A stretch of DNA of 64,000 bases from DASPHG01 sp963849605 (lineage in GTDB: Bacteria > Actinomycetota > Thermoleophilia > Solirubrobacterales > Thermoleophilaceae), in contig CAWKHX010000017.1 of assembly GCA_963849605.1 (NCBI GenBank), positions 398,971 through 462,970 on the forward strand. The letters run 5' to 3'. Of this stretch, positions 35,601 to 43,806 are shown piece after piece. Position 1 is the stretch's first letter. The number at the start of each line of letters is the position of its first letter. Both the position numbers and the translations under genes were made by a program. The notes beneath the pieces are model-generated. The model was not told the origin of the DNA, searched no databases, and saw only the letters and a list, made by a program, of their open reading frames with translations.

Positions 35601-37148
35601 ACCTGCGCAAACAGCTGCTTGAAGTACCCGTAGAGGGCGGGCGCCTTGTCCGACAGGACCGCGAGCGCGAAGTCGTTCCCCATCGATCCGGTCGGCTCCG
35701 CAGTCGTCGCACCGCCCATGTCGCGCAGCGTCACGCGCAGGTCCTCCTGCGAGTAGCCGTACATCAGCTGGCGCGTCACTATCGGGTCGCCGGGGACCTC
35801 CGCGGGTGCGACGTCCTCGAGGTCGTCGAGGTGGACGCAGCCCTCCCGGTACCAGTCGCCATAGGGCTGGCGATGCGAGATCTCATACTTGATCTCACCG
35901 TCCTCGACGATGCGCCCCTTGTCGAGGTCGACCATGAAGATGTTGCCGGGCGCGAGCCGGCCCTTGCGCACGATCTGGTCCGGCGGGTACTCGAGCACGC
36001 CCGTCTCGGATGCCATCACGACGAAGTCGTCCTTGGTCACCTGCCACCGGCCGGGCCGCAGTCCGTTGCGGTCGAGCGTGGCGCCCAGCAACGTGCCGTC
36101 GCAGAACGCCACGCTGGCCGGGACCGTCCCACGGCTCCATCAGGCACGAGTGGAACGCGTAGAAGTCGCGCAGCCAGTCCGGCATCGCGGTGTGGTTCTC
36201 CCACGCCTCAGGCACCATCATCATCAGCGCGTGCGGCAGGGAGCGCCCGGCCATCACCAGAAGCTCGAGCGCATTGTCGAACGTGGCCGAGTCGGAACCC
36301 TTGGGCTTGATCGCGGGGATGACCTTCTCGAGGTCGTCGCCGAAGAGGTCGCTCGCGAGCGTCGACTCGCGAGCGCGCATCCAGTTGATGTTGCCGCGCA
36401 GCGTGTTGATCTCGCCGTTGTGGCAGATGATCCGGTACGGATGGGCGAGCTCCCAGCTCGGGAACGTGTTCGTCGAGAAGCGGGAATGCACCAGCGCGAC
36501 GGCGGTCTTGAAGCGCTCGTCGCCGAGATCCTCGTAGTAGCGCGGCAGCTGCGGGCTCGTGAGCATGCCCTTGTAGACGACGGTCTTCGAGCTGAAGCTC
36601 GGGATCGCGAGGTCCTCGCCCGCCTCGCGCTCGATCACGCGCCGGATCACGTACACCTTGCGCTCGAACGCGTCCTGGTCCCCATCCAGCTGCTTGCCGA
36701 TGAAGACCTGGCGGATGGTCGGCTCGACCTCGCTCGCGCTCTGCCCCGGCACGGAGTGGTCCACGGGGACGTCGCGCCAGCCAAGGAGCGTCTGGCCCTC
36801 CGCGGCGATCGTGCGCTCGGTCAGCTCCTCCAGCTCCTGGCGGCGCGCCTCGTCGTCGCTCGGCAGGAACAGCACCCCGACCGCGTACTCGCCGGGCTGC
36901 GGCAGCTCGAAGTCGAGCACCCCGCGGAAGAACTCGTCGGGGACCTGGCACAGGAGCCCCGCGCCGTCGCCCGTGTCGATCTCAGCGCCGCTGGCGCCGC
37001 GGTGCTCGAGATGGTCGAGAACCGTCAGCGCACGCGTGACCGTCTCGTGCTTCTTCGCACCAGTGAGATCCGCAACCGCGCCGATGCCGCAGTTGTCGTG
37101 CTCGTAGCCTGGGTCGTAGAGGCCAGCGGCCTCGGGTCGCTTTCTCAT
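32603..37148 (-). CDS. gltB: Glutamate synthase large subunit, interrupted by a +1 frameshift
   Basis: Two abutting frames together make a full-length GltB of about 1514 residues. The N-terminal part (35895-37148) has the class II amidotransferase nucleophile Cys in HDNCGIGAVADL and runs to SCLMEPWDGP. The rest continues in another frame as SVAFCDGTLLGATLDRNGLRP through the FMN/Fe-S synthase part (GEGGEDARRY, CIMMRACHLNTCPVGIAT) and the C-terminal beta-helix. One extra base in GGTCCCGGCC (about 36116-36125) causes the shift; without it the reading is ...DGPASVAFCDG. Probably a sequence error, since the gene is otherwise intact and central to nitrogen assimilation. Confidence 0.9.
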
Positions 37149-37214
37149 GGGGTCTCTCAGGGGAGGTCGGCGGCGCGGCCCGAGGGCCGAAGTGAACCAA
37201 CAATTGTACCCACG

Positions 37215-37234
37215 GATCGGCGGAATCGCCGATC
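37215..37234. terminator. Hairpin at the 3' end of the GH5 gene
   Basis: Eight-base arms GATCGGCG and CGCCGATC with a GAAT loop begin immediately after the GH5 stop codon and lie between it and gltB. There is no T-run downstream on the minus strand, so the termination role is tentative. Confidence 0.45.
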
Positions 37235-37235
37235 G

Positions 37236-38705
37236 TCAGCGCGGGCGGACGGTCGCGTGGACCGCGTCCGTCCCGCGGCGCGTCCGCAGCAGCAGGTGCT
37301 TCGCGTCCCTCCTCGATTCGACGCGAGCGCCGTCGACCTCGACCCGGTAGCCCTCCGGGTAATGGAGCCGCGGGACGAACACTTCGGTCAGCCCGCGCCT
37401 GAACCGACCCTTGCCCGACGCGCGCTTCGTCTTGTAAGCGAGCTCGAAGGTGTGCTCCTCCGGGTCGAACTTCCACTCCTCGGGCGTCCCCGCGACGACC
37501 TGCGGATAGGGGCGTGACAGCACCTTCAGCTTGTCCCGCTTCAGGTTGTCGCCACGCGGGGGCTCCTTTGGGTCGATGACGACGGCCTGCACGTCCGGCG
37601 CGGCCTGGCTCGTCGGCTCGTCGCACGCGCAGTAGTGCCACTCCTGCCAGCCGATCATGTGGTCGTCCGCAAACGTTGCGATGCGCTCGAGCGTCGCGAA
37701 GTCGTCCGTCGCGCCGAACTCCGTCACCAGCAGCGCGTCCTCCGTCTCCTCCGCGCGCGCGTCCGCGTTGTCGAACGGCATCTCCTCGAGCGTCGCGCAG
37801 TCGTCCTCGGCTCCGCCCACCACGCCGGCGAGGCAGTACACGTGGAAGCTGAATCCGGTTCGTGCATCCTCGGGGTCGACGTGGGAGGTCGCGGCGCCGA
37901 AGTTGAAGGTGAGCAGCGGCTCGTACCAGGCGAGGCTTCGGGCGTCCGCCTTGCGGATCGCCTCAATCGCCTTCAGCGTGAACTCGCTCAGCGGCCCCGA
38001 GTCGAACGCCGGGCACCCCTCGGTGCTGACGCAGCTCGGATACGTGCTGCCGGGCCACGGCTCGTTCATCAGGTCGTAGCCCATGAGTCCGGGGATCGAT
38101 TCGAAGCGCCCCGCGACGTGCCCCCAAGCGTCGGCGTAGCGATCGACCAGCCCAACGTCGCCGGGGCCGGGATCGTTCGCCCAGAAATGGTCGTAGGCGC
38201 GGTTGAGCGCCGGCATCGTGAGGTAGTTGCCCGGGAAGCCGTTCTTCGGCTCCGCGGCCATGCCGTCGTCGAAGACCGCCCAGTCAGGCCACCCCTCGCC
38301 CTCGAAGCGCTCGTTGTACATGTCCTGGTGGAAGTCGACCAGCGAGTAGATCCCGTGACGGGCGAGGACCCGCTGGGTCTTCGCGATCTTCGCCAGGTAG
38401 GCGTCGTCGTACTGGCCGGGCTCGGGCTCGACGCCCGCGTAGATGACCCCGAGGCGGATCGTGTTGAAGCCGTTGCGGGCGAGGAACTTCGCATCGTTCT
38501 TCCCGAACCCGGCATGAATCGGGTGATACGGCGGCCGCTTGTAAACCATGTTGAAGCCGTGCAGGACGACGACCCGGCCCTTGCGGTCGGTCACCCAACG
38601 GCCCTCGTGGCCGAGCGGCGCGTCCTGCGTGGGCTTGAATGCCGCTGCGGCGGGCGACGCGGCGACGGTCGCGGCGAGGAGGGCGATCGTGGCGGCGCGG
38701 AGCAC
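37236..38705 (-). CDS. Secreted GH5-family glycoside hydrolase (endoglycoceramidase-like)
   Basis: 489 residues from GTG 38705, giving a signal peptide (VLRAATIALLAATVAASPAAA); longer frames run through the rnpB terminator and are rejected. The TIM barrel shows VVLHGFNMVYKRPP, GFNTIRLGVIYAGVEP, YSLVDFHQDMYNERF, the acid/base Glu in YDLMNEPWPG, the nucleophile Glu in LLVTEFGA and a C-terminal beta-domain. The pattern fits GH5 enzymes of the endoglycoceramidase branch, which cut glycans from glycolipids or related beta-glycosides. Extracellular; the substrate is inferred from similarity. Confidence 0.87.
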   Translation of the reverse strand: MLRAATIALLAATVAASPAAAAFKPTQDAPLGHEGRWVTDRKGRVVVLHGFNMVYKRPPYHPIHAGFGKNDAKFLARNGFNTIRLGVIYAGVEPEPGQYDDAYLAKIAKTQRVLARHGIYSLVDFHQDMYNERFEGEGWPDWAVFDDGMAAEPKNGFPGNYLTMPALNRAYDHFWANDPGPGDVGLVDRYADAWGHVAGRFESIPGLMGYDLMNEPWPGSTYPSCVSTEGCPAFDSGPLSEFTLKAIEAIRKADARSLAWYEPLLTFNFGAATSHVDPEDARTGFSFHVYCLAGVVGGAEDDCATLEEMPFDNADARAEETEDALLVTEFGATDDFATLERIATFADDHMIGWQEWHYCACDEPTSQAAPDVQAVVIDPKEPPRGDNLKRDKLKVLSRPYPQVVAGTPEEWKFDPEEHTFELAYKTKRASGKGRFRRGLTEVFVPRLHYPEGYRVEVDGARVESRRDAKHLLLRTRRGTDAVHATVRPR

Positions 38706-38726
38706 GCCGCGAGTATCGCGGGAATA

Positions 38727-38754
38727 GAAAGGCCCCGCCGAAGCGGGGCCTTTC
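38727..38754 (-). terminator. Strong intrinsic terminator of rnpB
   Basis: Perfect 12-bp stem (GAAAGGCCCCGC / GCGGGGCCTTTC) closed by a TTCG loop on the minus strand, just downstream of the RNase P RNA 3' end, followed by TATT. A textbook GC-rich terminator. Confidence 0.9.
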
Positions 38755-38756
38755 CG

Positions 38757-39096
38757 TAGCTGGTCGATAAGCCGGATCCTGTCGCGTGCAGCCATCCATC
38801 TGTGCGGCCTACCTGGGACTCGGCGAGCAGCGTCGTCGTCCCTGCTTGGCCTTGCACCGGGTGGGGTTTGCCTTGACGCGGTCCCGTCGCCGGGCCGCCG
38901 GTGCGCTCTTACCGCACCTTTTCACCCTTACCGGCGGGGACGGCTCGAGCGTCGCCCCCGCTTAGGCGGTTGTTTTCTGTGGCACTTTCCCGCGGCTTTC
39001 GCCGGGTCGGGTTTCCCGACCACCCCGCTCTGCGGTGTCCGGACTTTCCTCGAGCGCAGGTTTTCTCTCCCACGCCCGCGACTGCATGACCAGCAA
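38757..39096 (-). ncRNA. rnpB: RNase P RNA (bacterial type A)
   Basis: The minus strand carries the conserved blocks in order: GAGGAAAGTCCGGAC near the 5' end, GGGTGAAAAGGTGCGGTAAGAG, GGCAAACCCCACC with AAGGCCAAG, TAGGCCGC, and ACAGGATCCGGCTTATCGACC at the 3' end. P1 is formed by GCTGGTC at the 5' end and GACCAGC at the 3' end. About 340 nt, as expected. It is the catalytic RNA that matures the 5' ends of tRNAs. Confidence 0.97.
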
Positions 39097-39100
39097 GTCG

Positions 39101-39106
39101 ATTGTA
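39101..39106 (-). promoter_or_regulatory. -10 element (TACAAT) of rnpB
   Basis: On the minus strand TACAAT lies 6-7 bases before the predicted first P1 nucleotide. No convincing -35 hexamer was found. The promoter lies directly behind the stop of the small zinc-ribbon gene. Confidence 0.6.
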
Positions 39107-39113
39107 GGCCCGT

Positions 39114-39299
39114 TCAGCCGAGCTGGCTGCCACAGCTCGTGCACTCGGCGTCGGCACCGTTCGACAGGAGCGTGCCGCCGCACATGGGGCAATCGGCTTT
39201 GCCGTGCCCGTGTACGTCCTCGTGTGCGCGCGCGAGTAGTTGTCCGAGCGTGAGGCCGGTGGCGACAGGGGTCTCGTAGACGGCGGTGGCGCTCATCAC
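39114..39299 (-). CDS. Small zinc-ribbon protein coupled to lexA
   Basis: About 60 residues. The first codons GTG-ATG overlap the lexA stop (ACGTGATGAG), so the start is 39299 or 39296. The C-terminal half is a four-Cys ribbon (DCPMCGGTLL and AECTSCGSQL), and the N-terminus has a His-rich helix (LARAHEDVHGHGKAD). The coupling to lexA suggests co-expression with the SOS repressor. Function unknown. Confidence 0.65.
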   Translation of the reverse strand: MMSATAVYETPVATGLTLGQLLARAHEDVHGHGKADCPMCGGTLLSNGADAECTSCGSQLG

Positions 39300-39907
39300 G
39301 TCACCCGCCTACAGAGGCCCACCACGCGGCCGAGGATCTCCGCGTCGCGCGTGCGGATCGGCTCGTGGGCGTCGTTCTCCGGCTGGAGCCGGATGTGGTC
39401 CTTCTCCTTGAAGTAGCGCTTCACCGTGGCCTCCTCGCCCACCAGCGCGACGACGATCTCGCCATTCCGCGCTGTCTCCTGCTTGTGGACGGTGACGTGG
39501 TCGCCGTCGAGGATGCCGGCGTCCTGCATGGAGTCCCCCTTCACGCGCAGGACGAACTCGCCGTCGTCGCCGCCGGCGATGCCCGGCAGCTCGACGTAGT
39601 CCTCGATGTTCTCCTCGGCGAGGATCGGCGAGCCGGCCGCGACCTGGCCGACGACCGGCAGTCCGGGCGAGATGAGGCTCTTCGCCTTATCGACGAGCAC
39701 CTCGATCGCGCGCGGCTTCGTGGGGTCGCGCTTGAGCAGCCCGAGCTTCTCCAGGTTCGCCAGGTGCGCGTGCACCGTGGAAGAGGACGTCAGCCCGATC
39801 GCCCTGCCGATGTCGCGGACGGTGGGCGGGTAGCCGTGCTGGGACGAGTAGCTCTTGATGAACTCGAAGATCTCCTGCTGACGCTTCGTGAGGCTGAGCT
39901 CCACCAT
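39296..39907 (-). CDS. lexA: LexA repressor
   Basis: 203 residues. N-terminal winged helix (LTKRQQEIFEFIKSY, PPTVRDIGRAIGLTSSSTVHAHL) binds SOS boxes. The C-terminal self-cleaving S24 domain has the Ala-Gly cleavage site in GQVAAGSP, the nucleophile Ser in KGDSMQDAGI and the general-base Lys in EATVKRYF. Cleavage on RecA filaments releases the DNA-damage response. ATG is preceded by GGAGGTAG. A consensus LexA box 24 bp upstream indicates autoregulation. Confidence 0.97.
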   Translation of the reverse strand: MVELSLTKRQQEIFEFIKSYSSQHGYPPTVRDIGRAIGLTSSSTVHAHLANLEKLGLLKRDPTKPRAIEVLVDKAKSLISPGLPVVGQVAAGSPILAEENIEDYVELPGIAGGDDGEFVLRVKGDSMQDAGILDGDHVTVHKQETARNGEIVVALVGEEATVKRYFKEKDHIRLQPENDAHEPIRTRDAEILGRVVGLCRRVT

Positions 39908-39930
39908 GAACTACCTCCTTGGGGCTAAAG

Positions 39931-39944
39931 CGAACATGTGTTCG
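39931..39944. promoter_or_regulatory. LexA (SOS) box CGAACATGTGTTCG
   Basis: A perfect 14-bp palindrome matching the Gram-positive SOS consensus CGAACRNRYGTTYG, located 24 bp upstream of lexA and 34 bp upstream of the divergent hydrolase gene. It can therefore serve both promoters. Confidence 0.95.
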
Positions 39945-39977
39945 ACACTGTAGGTTGTCCGGCGGACGACTTCAACC

Positions 39978-40538
39978 ATGGGCTCGTATCTGATCCTGCA
40001 CGGCCTCGAGGGCTCTGGTCCGGACCATTGGCAGAGCTGGCTGGCGAGTCGCCTGCGGGAGCGCGGTGAGCGCGTCTCCTACCCCCACCTTCCCGATCCG
40101 TTCGATCCTCACCCCTCCGATTGGGAGCGCGCATTGGGCGCGGAGTTGGCGCTTCTGGAGTCGCCGACGGTGCTCTGTCACTCGCTCGCGTGCCTCCTGT
40201 GGCTGGGCGCGATCGCGCGCCCCTCGGCAACCGAGCTGGCCTCGCGCGTGTTGCTTGTGGCACCACCGTGGCGCGACGACCTGGCGCCGGTGGCCCGCTT
40301 CCTCGACCACGGCGCGCGGGCGCGCGACGTGACGCGCACCGCCGGGGAGACCCTGATCGTCTGCTCCGATGACGATCCGTATTGCCCTCCAGGCGCGGTC
40401 GCGACCTACGCCCAGCCGCTCGGAATCCCGGCGCACGTGATCGCCGGCGCGGGCCACATCAACCCGGACGCCGGCTACGGGGAGTGGCCCGACGTGGAGC
40501 GCTGGGCGCTCGGCGACGGCGGTTTTCCGGCTCCGTGA
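39978..40538 (+). CDS. RBBP9/YdeN-family serine hydrolase
   Basis: 186 residues. Short alpha/beta hydrolase: YLILHGLEGSGPDHWQSWLA is the RBBP9/YdeN start, the nucleophile elbow is CHSLAC, Asp in CSDDDPYCPP and His in GAGHINPDAGYGEWP complete the triad. The substrate of this family is not established. It is divergent from lexA across a 70-bp gap holding one SOS box, so SOS control is possible. Followed by tRNA-Leu. Confidence 0.88.
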   Translation: MGSYLILHGLEGSGPDHWQSWLASRLRERGERVSYPHLPDPFDPHPSDWERALGAELALLESPTVLCHSLACLLWLGAIARPSATELASRVLLVAPPWRDDLAPVARFLDHGARARDVTRTAGETLIVCSDDDPYCPPGAVATYAQPLGIPAHVIAGAGHINPDAGYGEWPDVERWALGDGGFPAP

Positions 40539-40563
40539 CGCATCTATACTCGCCCGCAGTCAC

Positions 40564-40649
<86 letters not shown>

Positions 40650-40959
40650 CTCGAAAACCGCGCATTTGCGGGGCTTTTCCGGTCGCGGACTGCGCCGTCC
40701 TGCAATCCGGCGTGCTAACGCGTGATAACAAAAGTCCGCCGAGCACAGGCTCGAACGACACCAGCGCGGAGAGACTTCCGCTCGTCAAGCGGGCTCGGAC
40801 AACCCGAACTGATTTGTGGCCGACCGACAAGGGACGGAACCGGGTGGGCCGGCAAATCCGTCCCTGGCCTTCGGCTGCCGCGGCCACAGCTGGTACGTCG
40901 CGACGGCCCGGGTTGTGCGACAGCTAGAGGTGGCTGGCGGAGCCGTCGACGAGCGCGCG
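40650..40959. other. Gene-free junction downstream of tRNA-Leu
   Basis: No supported gene in this 310-bp stretch. It begins with a weak hairpin (CCGC-N6-GCGG then CTTTT) that may end the tRNA transcript and includes the 23-bp element shared with 61825-61847. It probably represents the end of an integrated element. Confidence 0.5.
40834..40856 (+). repeat. Short direct repeat copy 1 (pair at 61825)
   Basis: ACGGAACCGGGTGGGCC then GGCAAA matches 61825-61847 at 22 of 23 positions. Both copies lie shortly downstream of a tRNA-Leu 3' sequence, so they may be remnants of the same element end. Confidence 0.5.
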
Positions 40960-41076
40960 CTAGCGCAAGCCAAGCCGTTTCTCGTGGCGCTTGCGCGCGT
41001 CAATGAACAAGACGGCCCACGCGATGTCGCTCGCGATCCACGCAAACAGGATTCGCTTTGAACGGGCGTCGAGCAT
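40960..41076 (-). CDS. Small single-helix membrane protein
   Basis: 38 residues from ATG 41076: MLDARSKRILFAWIASD then IAWAVLFIDARKRHEKRL. One membrane helix is flanked by basic residues. It lies about 26 bp behind the DUF4395 gene on the same strand and may be the last gene of the ArsR-led operon. No family recognised; small size makes the call tentative. Confidence 0.4.
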   Translation of the reverse strand: MLDARSKRILFAWIASDIAWAVLFIDARKRHEKRLGLR

Positions 41077-41102
41077 TTGCCGTCAGTCCACCTTGGTGTC
41101 CG

Positions 41103-41576
41103 TCATGCGACTGCCTCTCGTCCCCGCCTCGTGTCGAGCCAGGCGAGCATCGTCGACGGGATGCAGAAGTTCGTCACGGTGACGAGCGAACAGACTGCGA
41201 CGAGCACGCCGCCAAGGATGAGCGCGACCGTCGCCGCTCCGACTGCAAACAACGCCGCTATTCCGGCGAGCCAGACCGTGGCGAGCTTGAACGCGTGCCG
41301 GCGCCGGGTCGGGTTCGGTGGCAGCTCCGGCGCCCGCACCAGGTGGCGCAGGCCGTGGTTCCACATTAGGTCGAACGGATGGCGCGCAGTCCAACCCGCC
41401 ATCGCGCCGATCGGCACGAGTAGCGCGATCATCAGCGCCGACTCGAAAGCGAGTCCGGCGATAACCAGGGCGAGGCAGAGTGCAGTCGGCAAGCGCAGGC
41501 CGATCCGGAGCACTCGCGCTTCGTCGGCGCTGAGCTCGTAGCCCTGCGTTTCGAGGTTCGCGTGCGTCCAGCTCAT
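41103..41576 (-). CDS. DUF4395-type membrane protein
   Basis: 157 residues from ATG 41576, overlapping the stop of the methyltransferase (ATGA). Four membrane helices in two pairs: LRLPTALCLALVIAGLAFES, ALMIALLVPIGAMAG, then the loop HPFDLMWNHGLRHLV with LPPNPTRRRHAFKLAT, then two more helices. The ending VTVTNFCIPSTMLAWL contains the Cys-Ile-Pro-Ser phrase seen in DUF4395. Relatives often sit beside thioredoxin, rhodanese or sulfurtransferase genes, which fits this operon. Biochemical role unknown. Confidence 0.7.
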   Translation of the reverse strand: MSWTHANLETQGYELSADEARVLRIGLRLPTALCLALVIAGLAFESALMIALLVPIGAMAGWTARHPFDLMWNHGLRHLVRAPELPPNPTRRRHAFKLATVWLAGIAALFAVGAATVALILGGVLVAVCSLVTVTNFCIPSTMLAWLDTRRGREAVA

Positions 41577-42355
41577 GCGCGCTTGATCGCGAGCAGCGAG
41601 ATGCTCGTCACCCCGTACTTCGTGGTCGCGTTGTCCGCTCGTTCCGAGACGAAGCGATAGGCGTCGTTTTGACGCCAGGTGTCGATCTCGAACCCGGCGT
41701 CCTCGATCGCTGCGCGGTAGTCGTCGCGTTGCATTGCGCCGCCAATGCACGCGGCCCAGAGCGACGCGTCGCAGGTCACGCCCTCCGGTAGCTGCTTCTC
41801 GCTGACGATGTCGGCGAGCGCGAGCCGCCCGCCGGGCGGGAGCACTTTGGCGGCGGCCGTGAACACGGCGGATTTATCGGGAGAGAGGTTGATCACGCCG
41901 TTGGAGATCACGCAGTCGAACGCGGGCTCGTCTTCGACTGGCCCTTCGATGTAGCCGGCGCGAAACTCGACCTGGGTGAAGCCTTGTTCGTCGGCGAGGG
42001 CTCGCGCCTTGGCGAGCTGGGCGTCAGTCATGTCGACGCCGACGACGCGCCCATCGGCTCCGGTCGCCAGCGCGGCGATGAAGCTGTCTGTACCCGAACC
42101 GCTTCCGAGGTCAAGCACCGCTTCGCCCTCTGCGATCGCAGCAAGATCATGGAAGTAGCCGACGCCCGCGAACGACTCGATCGCGGCCGCAGGGATCCCA
42201 TCGAGATCCTGAGCCGGGTAGCCGAGCCGCTCGGCGAGCGGTCGACCGGTTTCGAAATGGAATTCGTGCTCGGGTTCAAGCGCTACCTCCTCGTACATGC
42301 GCTTGACCCGCTCCTCCAACTCGGCCGTGTCGAGCTGACGCGCCGCAGTGCTCAT
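41573..42355 (-). CDS. ArsM-like class I SAM methyltransferase
   Basis: 260 residues from ATG 42355 (MSTAARQL), overlapping the stop of the ArsR-rhodanese gene. SAM-binding motif I AVLDLGSGSGTDSFIAA, motif II RVVGVDMTDAQLAKAR, and FDCVISNGVINLSPDK. A late segment GVTCDASLWAACIGGAM resembles the Cys-containing region of arsenite methyltransferases. Arsenic methylation is therefore a candidate, but the neighbours point to sulfur/persulfide metabolism, so another acceptor (e.g. a thiol) is also possible. Confidence 0.75.
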   Translation of the reverse strand: MSTAARQLDTAELEERVKRMYEEVALEPEHEFHFETGRPLAERLGYPAQDLDGIPAAAIESFAGVGYFHDLAAIAEGEAVLDLGSGSGTDSFIAALATGADGRVVGVDMTDAQLAKARALADEQGFTQVEFRAGYIEGPVEDEPAFDCVISNGVINLSPDKSAVFTAAAKVLPPGGRLALADIVSEKQLPEGVTCDASLWAACIGGAMQRDDYRAAIEDAGFEIDTWRQNDAYRFVSERADNATTKYGVTSISLLAIKRA

Positions 42356-43002
42356 CCAACCGCCTCCTTCTCCTTTGCGAGGTTCCATTCCGGTACGCCG
42401 TCGGCGAGTCGTCGGGCCGAGCGCCCGGAGGCGCGCAGGCACCGGACCGCCTCATGCGCGTACGCGCAGAACGGCCCCCGGCAGTACGCGATCACTTCGA
42501 CGTCGGCCGGCAGTTCGCTGATGCGCTGTTCGAGCTCGGCGAGCGGGATCGAACTCGCGCCGTCGATATGACGGGCGGTGAACTCCTCCACGGGTCGTAC
42601 GTCGACGAGAACGACGTCGCCTCGGGCGAGCCGTTCGCGCAGCTCGTCGCGGTCGATCGCTTCGACCTCATCGCCAAGGTAGTCGTGCGCCGCTCGCTGG
42701 ACCTCCGCGAGCTGCGCGGCGGAAACGTCGCGCAATGCAAGCCATAGGCGAAGCGGCTCGGACGCGACGGAGTACATGACGCGATTACCGTCGCGTTCGC
42801 GCTCGACGAGCCCGGCCGCATGTAGCGCCTGAAGGTGCTGCGAGGTGTTCGCGGTCGACTGACCACTCGCGCTTGCGAGGTCGTCGACGGAGCGGGGCGC
42901 CTGGGCGAGCAAATCGATCAGCTCAAGGCGGACGGGGCTCGCGAACGCCTTGCCCATCTGGGCGATCGCCTCGAACAGCGCCGCCTTATTGCTCTGAGCC
43001 AC
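42352..43002 (-). CDS. ArsR-family regulator fused to a rhodanese domain
   Basis: 216 residues from GTG 43002; a longer ATG start at 43041 would overlap the start codon of the divergent gene. Residues about 1-90: ArsR winged helix (ASPVRLELIDLLAQAPRSVDDL, STANTSQHLQALHAAGLVE). Residues about 105-210: rhodanese domain (VVLVDVRPVEEFTARHIDGA) with the persulfide-forming Cys in AYCRGPFCAYA. The fusion suggests a repressor that reads sulfane sulfur directly. It leads the minus-strand operon (methyltransferase, DUF4395) and is divergent from a persulfide dioxygenase-like gene. Confidence 0.88.
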   Translation of the reverse strand: MAQSNKAALFEAIAQMGKAFASPVRLELIDLLAQAPRSVDDLASASGQSTANTSQHLQALHAAGLVERERDGNRVMYSVASEPLRLWLALRDVSAAQLAEVQRAAHDYLGDEVEAIDRDELRERLARGDVVLVDVRPVEEFTARHIDGASSIPLAELEQRISELPADVEVIAYCRGPFCAYAHEAVRCLRASGRSARRLADGVPEWNLAKEKEAVG

Positions 43003-43011
43003 GTTGTTATT

Positions 43012-43033
43012 CAAGCGATCTATTGATAGCTTG
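43012..43033. promoter_or_regulatory. CAAGC-N12-GCTTG inverted repeat, candidate ArsR-rhodanese operator
   Basis: Lies in the only 37 bp between the two divergent starts (43002 and 43040). The arms flank AT-rich GATCTATTGATA. With so little space, repressor binding would cover both promoters at once. Confidence 0.5.
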
Positions 43034-43039
43034 TCAAGC

Positions 43040-43802
43040 ATGTTCTTTCGCCAGCTGCTGAACGACTCGACCGCCTGTGCCTCCTACCTCTTCGGCTGCA
43101 AGTCGAAGTCGAAGTTCGCCGTCGTCGATCCGCACGTCGACCTCGTTGACGAGTACGTCGCCCTCGCCGAGGCGCAGGGCATGCCGATCGTCGCCGTCTT
43201 CGAGACCCACATGCAGGCTGACCACGTCTCCGGCCTCCCCGCGCTTGTCGAGCGGACGGGCGCGACCGCCTACCTCCCTGAGGGCGCTACTGTCGACTTC
43301 GAGCACACGCCACTCGCGGACGGTGAGGTCGTCGAGCTCGGCAACACGGTCGTGAAGGCGCTCGCCACGCCGGGACACGCTCCGGCCCACCACGCCTATC
43401 TCGTTACCGACCACGTGCGCGGCGACAACCCGTGGTTCGCTCTCACCGGTGACTCGCTCTTGATCGGCGATGCCGGCCGCCCCGACCTGCACGCGGGCAG
43501 CGACGGCTCGGCCGAGGAGATGGCCCGACTGCTTTATCGCTCGCTGCACGACAAGCTGCTTTCGCTTCCCGGATCACGTGCTGCTCTATCCGGCCCACTA
43601 CTCGGGCTCCGTCTGCGGCCGTGGCCTTTCCGCGAACCCGGCCTCGACCGTCGGCTTCGAGCGCCTGAACAACCCGCTGCTCGGGCTCAGCGAGGACGAG
43701 TTCGTCGCCGCGCTCATGAAGGACCTCCCGCCCACGCCGGCGGACCAGGCGGCGATCGTCGCCGCCAACCGCAGCGGCGCGACTGCCGCCGCCACGCGCT
43801 AG
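43040..43802 (+). CDS. Persulfide dioxygenase-like metallo-beta-lactamase-fold enzyme, +1 frameshift
   Basis: Two frames join into 253 residues. First part: FFRQLLNDSTACASYLFGC, metal motif FETHMQADHVSG (second His of HxHxDH is Gln), TPGHAPAHHAYL, ALTGDSLLIGDAGRPDLHAG. After one extra G at about 43571 the frame continues DHVLLYPAHYSGSVCGRGLSANP and a C-terminal tail. The architecture matches ETHE1/PDO-type glutathione- or CoA-persulfide dioxygenases, which oxidise sulfane sulfur to sulfite. It is divergent from an ArsR-rhodanese sensor, which supports the role. The shift is probably a consensus error. Confidence 0.78.
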
Positions 43803-43806
43803 GCCG

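Noticed and set aside
38706..38795. Longer N-terminus for the GH5 enzyme
   Set aside because: It would translate the rnpB terminator and the RNase P RNA 3' end; GTG 38705 gives a clean signal peptide.
41083..41103. Seven-codon frame MTDTKVD behind the DUF4395 gene
   Set aside because: Too short to support; overlaps the DUF4395 stop by chance as many ATGA sites do here.
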